Of a stretch of DNA of 8,205 nucleotides, positions 6,228 through 8,205 are shown piece after piece. How positions within the stretch are numbered: the first letter of the stretch is position 1; each line of letters starts with the position of its first letter. The translations under genes and the position numbers were made by a program. The notes beneath the pieces are model-generated. The model was not told where the DNA came from, did no database searches, and saw only the letters and a program-made list of their open reading frames with translations. The stretch comes from Methanoregulaceae archaeon (lineage in GTDB: Archaea; Halobacteriota; Methanomicrobia; Methanomicrobiales; Methanospirillaceae), in NCBI GenBank assembly GCA_028679405.1, contig JAJRBP010000190.1, positions 1-8,205 on the forward strand. Reading direction: 5' to 3'.

Positions 6228-6422
6228 TCAACTCTCCTCTTCCGGGATCAGGATCCAGGCGGCAATATAGGCGAAGATGCCGATGCCGATGGAAAGGAGG
6301 GTGAGAACGACCCAGAGGATCCGGACGATGCTCACGTCCACATCGAAGTACTTCCCCATCCCTGCGCAGACTCCGCCAAGCATCCTTCCTTCTTTCGGCC
6401 GTGTGAGGCGTTTTTCCATCAT
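6228..6422 (-). CDS. PspC-domain membrane miniprotein
   Basis: This 64-residue protein is a single PspC domain (PF04024). In bacteria PspC is an inner-membrane sensor of the phage-shock response; stand-alone archaeal versions have no proven role. The N-terminus holds the family motif KRLTRPKEGRMLGGVCAGMGKYF (residues 4-26, key G16-G17 and G21), then DVDVSIVRILWVV leading into one long hydrophobic segment (about 32-59) ending at ILIPEEES. Two adjacent ATG codons open the frame (6422 and 6419). GGGAG on the minus strand (6429-6425) is 2 bases before the first and 5 before the second, so the second ATG, giving 63 residues, may be the true start. No pspA or pspB is in the window. The gene is flanked by the terminator of the reductase gene upstream and the rnhB promoter downstream, so it looks monocistronic. 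Confidence 0.87.
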   Translation of the reverse strand: MMEKRLTRPKEGRMLGGVCAGMGKYFDVDVSIVRILWVVLTLLSIGIGIFAYIAAWILIPEEES

Positions 6423-6505
6423 TACTCCCTGGGAACCGGAACGAAAAGAACCTTTTGCCCCACCGGTCCTGTTGTCTCCTCCGTAAGAAAAGGTTTTTTG
6501 GAAAT

Positions 6506-6550
6506 GGGGCTGTCAGACAGAGCCCGTCCATAATGTAGAGAAAGAAAAAG
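6506..6550 (-). terminator. U-tract and hairpin after the geranylgeranyl reductase gene
   Basis: On the minus strand the pyrimidine run CTTTTTCTTTCTCT (6550-6537) begins 10 bases past the reductase stop codon, a layout typical of archaeal intrinsic terminators. A hairpin with GGGCT/AGCCC or nested CTGT/ACAG pairing lies further on at 6506-6525. The rest of 6423-6505 shows no gene and only a weak candidate promoter for pspC. Confidence 0.55.
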
Positions 6551-6560
6551 ATTATTTTGG

Positions 6561-7760
6561 TTATTGCTTGAGAAGTTCGCGAAGTCCTGCGAGCTCCACG
6601 AGGAGCATCGGGTTTCTCTTGATCAGCTCTTTCACCAGCTGGAGCGTGGAGAAGTGTTCCAGGTTGATCTTCGAGGCCGACTGGATGAGGTCATTGAGTT
6701 TTGCATCGGTGAGTGCGATCGCGTACTCCTTGATGTGATAATTGCGTTCGATGGTCTTTCCGACCTTTGCAGCCCGCCAACCGGCATCATAGGGCATGAG
6801 CGCCTCCTTGCCGCAGTCACCGTTCGAGATCGCTTTTGCGGCGGTTTCAGCCGCAAGTCTGCCGGTGAACATCGCATTGTAAATGCCTCCACCCGTGAGC
6901 GGGTCGACTACCCTGGCTGCATCTCCCACGATCACAAGACCATCGGCGACCGTGCAGGGGAGCGGTCTGCATACCGAGACCCCGCCGACGATACACTCGA
7001 TTGTCTTTCCATCCGGGAAATGAGAGGCGACGAACCGGTCCAGGTAATCCTTCGCCCGGTGCCCTGTCCCGCTCTTCTTCCCAGATATCCCGATGCCGAC
7101 GTTCGCCGATCGATCGCCCTTGGGAAATACCCAGAGATATCCTTCAGGCGCGACCTTGTTGCCCAGGTAAAAGACGGTCGTATGCGGATCGATATCGATG
7201 TCGGTCATAAGGTACTGGGCAGAGGACATGATCTCTCTGAGGGGGACCGTCGTATCTATCCCGCACCACCTTGAGAACTTCGATTCCACGCCATCGGCTG
7301 CCACCGTTACATCTGCGGTGACGTCCTTCTTCATGCCGCAGAACTCGAGTTGTGCCCCTGCAACTTTTCCGTCCTTCATGATCGGGCTGCTCGCGCGGGT
7401 TTTGACCGAAATGTCCGCCCCTGCATCAGCTGCCTGCCAGACGAGCTCGCGGTCGAACTGCTTCCGTTCGAGGACATACCCGACCTTTCCCCCGGCCATC
7501 TTCGACTCGAGGACCATTTTAGTCCCGTCAGGTGCAACGAGCGCCGCATTCTTCATCTCGGCAGAGATAAATGACGGATCCGGCTTGACGAACTCGGCCA
7601 GGGCCTCCATCCCTATCCCTTCCGCACACCTGACCGGGACACCAATCGCCGGTCTCTTCTCAACCAGGCAGACCGACAAGCCGTCCCTGGCAGCCGTTCT
7701 GGCCGCAATCGCTCCTCCGGGACCGCCACCGATCACAATGAGGTCATAGTGGTTTTTCAT
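6561..7760 (-). CDS. Geranylgeranyl reductase family FAD protein (archaeal lipid saturation)
   Basis: This 399-residue flavoprotein is of the digeranylgeranylglycerophospholipid reductase type, which reduces the double bonds of the isoprenoid chains of archaeal lipids. The N-terminal FAD site is [15 protein letters not shown] (6-20), followed by VEKRPAIG and the family motif RCAEG (44-48). [13 protein letters not shown] (153-165) and [19 protein letters not shown] (274-291) are the further FAD-contact motifs. [17 protein letters not shown] (208-224) is the substrate-side signature of this family. The start at 7760 is used because GGAGGT (7771-7766) lies 5 bases before it and the FAD motif then falls at the N-terminus; the frame extends 28 codons upstream inside the ferredoxin gene. 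It overlaps the ferredoxin gene by 17 bases, so the two are translationally coupled. Lipid reductase is the likely role; another prenyl substrate such as a quinone is possible. Confidence 0.92.
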   Translation of the reverse strand: MKNHYDLIVIGGGPGGAIAARTAARDGLSVCLVEKRPAIGVPVRCAEGIGMEALAEFVKPDPSFISAEMKNAALVAPDGTKMVLESKMAGGKVGYVLERKQFDRELVWQAADAGADISVKTRASSPIMKDGKVAGAQLEFCGMKKDVTADVTVAADGVESKFSRWCGIDTTVPLREIMSSAQYLMTDIDIDPHTTVFYLGNKVAPEGYLWVFPKGDRSANVGIGISGKKSGTGHRAKDYLDRFVASHFPDGKTIECIVGGVSVCRPLPCTVADGLVIVGDAARVVDPLTGGGIYNAMFTGRLAAETAAKAISNGDCGKEALMPYDAGWRAAKVGKTIERNYHIKEYAIALTDAKLNDLIQSASKINLEHFSTLQLVKELIKRNPMLLVELAGLRELLKQ

Positions 7761-7926
7761 GCACAACCTCCAGGGCTCCGAGGGGGCAGGCTTTCGCACA
7801 AATCCCGCAACCCGAACAGCCCGGTCCGACCTCCAGGTACGCATCGATCAGCTCCAGCTGGCCCTCGGGGCAGACCGATACGCAGCAACCGCAGTACCCG
7901 CAGATATCTCTTCGAACTACCAGCAT
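7744..7926 (-). CDS. 2x[4Fe-4S] ferredoxin, partner of the reductase
   Basis: This 60-residue small iron-sulfur protein has two complete C-x2-C-x2-C-x3-C-P cluster motifs: C9, C12, C15, C19 and C37, C40, C43, C47. An extra cysteine, C14, lies in the first motif. The short spacing between motifs and the lack of other domains mark a clostridial-type bacterial ferredoxin. Its stop codon lies inside the reductase gene. In Methanosarcina acetivorans a ferredoxin gene beside the geranylgeranyl reductase gene was shown to support that enzyme, so the same electron-donor role is inferred here. No strong Shine-Dalgarno precedes ATG 7926; GGTTATCC about 29 bases upstream could be a weak TATA box, and a second candidate TTTATTTC lies at 8038-8031. 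Confidence 0.93.
   Translation of the reverse strand: MLVVRRDICGYCGCCVSVCPEGQLELIDAYLEVGPGCSGCGICAKACPLGALEVVHEKPL
7766..7771 (-). promoter_or_regulatory. Shine-Dalgarno site of the reductase, inside the ferredoxin gene
   Basis: The minus strand reads GGAGGT, ending 5 bases before ATG 7760 and lying within the last codons of the ferredoxin gene. It fixes the reductase start and shows that it is translated from the shared mRNA. Confidence 0.7.
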
Positions 7927-7986
7927 CCAGATCAGGTTGGGGATTGTTCAGGATAACCTTTACCCATGAGGTACGAAGCTTCAATA

Positions 7987-8003
7987 GAATCCCCTGAATC
8001 CCC
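7987..8003. repeat. Tandem GAATCCCC words in the ferredoxin leader
   Basis: GAATCCCC occurs at 7987-7994 and 7996-8003, one base apart, and an inverted near-copy GGGGATTG sits at 7939-7946. These lie in the 196-base gap before the ferredoxin gene. They could be a regulator site, but such a short match may be chance. The rest of 7927-8122 shows no gene, only two weak TATA-like stretches. Confidence 0.3.
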
Positions 8004-8122
8004 AGGTCCGTCTGAAATTTACTGTTCGGCGAAATAAAGGTTAGAGACGACGAATTTTCTGGACAAGCATGAATTTGGGAGGAGAGAAATGGAACAAGGA
8101 GATGCCGGGACCAAGGAAGGAG

Positions 8123-8205
8123 TTACAGGATCTCGAATGACCCGTAAAGTCCCCCCCCACCGGGGATCAGTTTTACCCGCCCGGTCCGGAAGGAGTCGAT
8201 GGCAC
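8123..8205 (-). CDS. C-terminal fragment of a PGGGG-motif protein, possibly endonuclease Q family
   Basis: The gene runs in from beyond the right edge and only the last 26 residues are visible: AIDSFRTGRVKL followed by IPGGGGLYGSFEIL and TAA (8125-8123). The pattern x-G-R-V-x-[LI]-x-P-G-G-G-G-x-Y-G at an extreme C-terminus recalls the TIGR00375 / endonuclease Q family of PHP-domain DNA repair nucleases, which act on deaminated bases. That family link is from memory of the motif and not secure on so few residues. The reading frame is clear: no stop, no shadow in another frame, and a stop right after the motif. Part of the PGGGG is encoded by a run of eight G (8158-8151), which could be a slippage point. 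It ends 197 bases before the ferredoxin start, and no strong terminator is seen. Confidence 0.6.
   Translation of the reverse strand, partial: AIDSFRTGRVKLIPGGGGLYGSFEIL

Noticed and set aside
5841..6533. 230-codon plus-strand ORF across rnhB and pspC
   Set aside because: It spans two genes with clear catalytic or family motifs on the other strand and crosses their promoter region.
6564..7274. 236-codon plus-strand ORF opposite the reductase
   Set aside because: It lies wholly within the geranylgeranyl reductase gene, whose FAD motifs are unmistakable. The antisense product shows no family features.

Overview
The window looks like chromosomal DNA of a euryarchaeal methanogen, probably of the Methanomicrobiales or a near relative. 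This rests on a ferredoxin plus archaeal-type geranylgeranyl reductase pair, a tRNA without an encoded CCA end, several genes with a TATA-like box 27 to 29 bases before the start codon (the layout of leaderless archaeal mRNAs), an archaeal-type RNase HII, and a fairly GC-rich sequence. The exact genus cannot be read from it.

Left part, plus strand (1-2912). A tRNA-Pro(GGG) is followed closely by a DUF89 (AF1104-like) damage-control phosphatase. After a 195-base gap holding a 9-bp inverted repeat comes a two-gene operon, short-form NfeD and an SPFH/stomatin protein with five 11-residue coiled-coil repeats. The operon closes with a strong hairpin terminator.

Right part, minus strand (3084-8205). 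Read in the direction of transcription, from the right edge, the order is: the last 26 codons of a PGGGG-motif protein (possibly endonuclease Q family); a 2x[4Fe-4S] ferredoxin overlapping a geranylgeranyl reductase; a hairpin and U-tract terminator; a PspC-domain miniprotein; RNase HII; an intramembrane site-2 protease (M50); a tiny zinc-ribbon ORF; and an AIM24/TIGR00266 protein. The ferredoxin and reductase should work together in saturating the isoprenoid chains of membrane lipids. NfeD, SPFH, S2P, PspC and AIM24 are all membrane or envelope-homeostasis families, so the neighbourhood has a membrane-maintenance theme. That theme is an inference from family membership, not proof of a joint system.

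The most notable observation is the zinc-ribbon ORF at 3877-3990 (minus). Its two CxxC knuckles are in one frame with the usual 14-residue spacing, but an in-frame TGA lies between them. It is too short for ordinary gene calling, and is best explained as a fresh nonsense mutation, decay or sequence error. Recoding is unlikely because TGA is the commonest stop codon in the window. Other points worth a look are a truncated PIP-box at the C-terminus of RNase HII, and an eight-base G run (8151-8158) that encodes part of the PGGGG motif.
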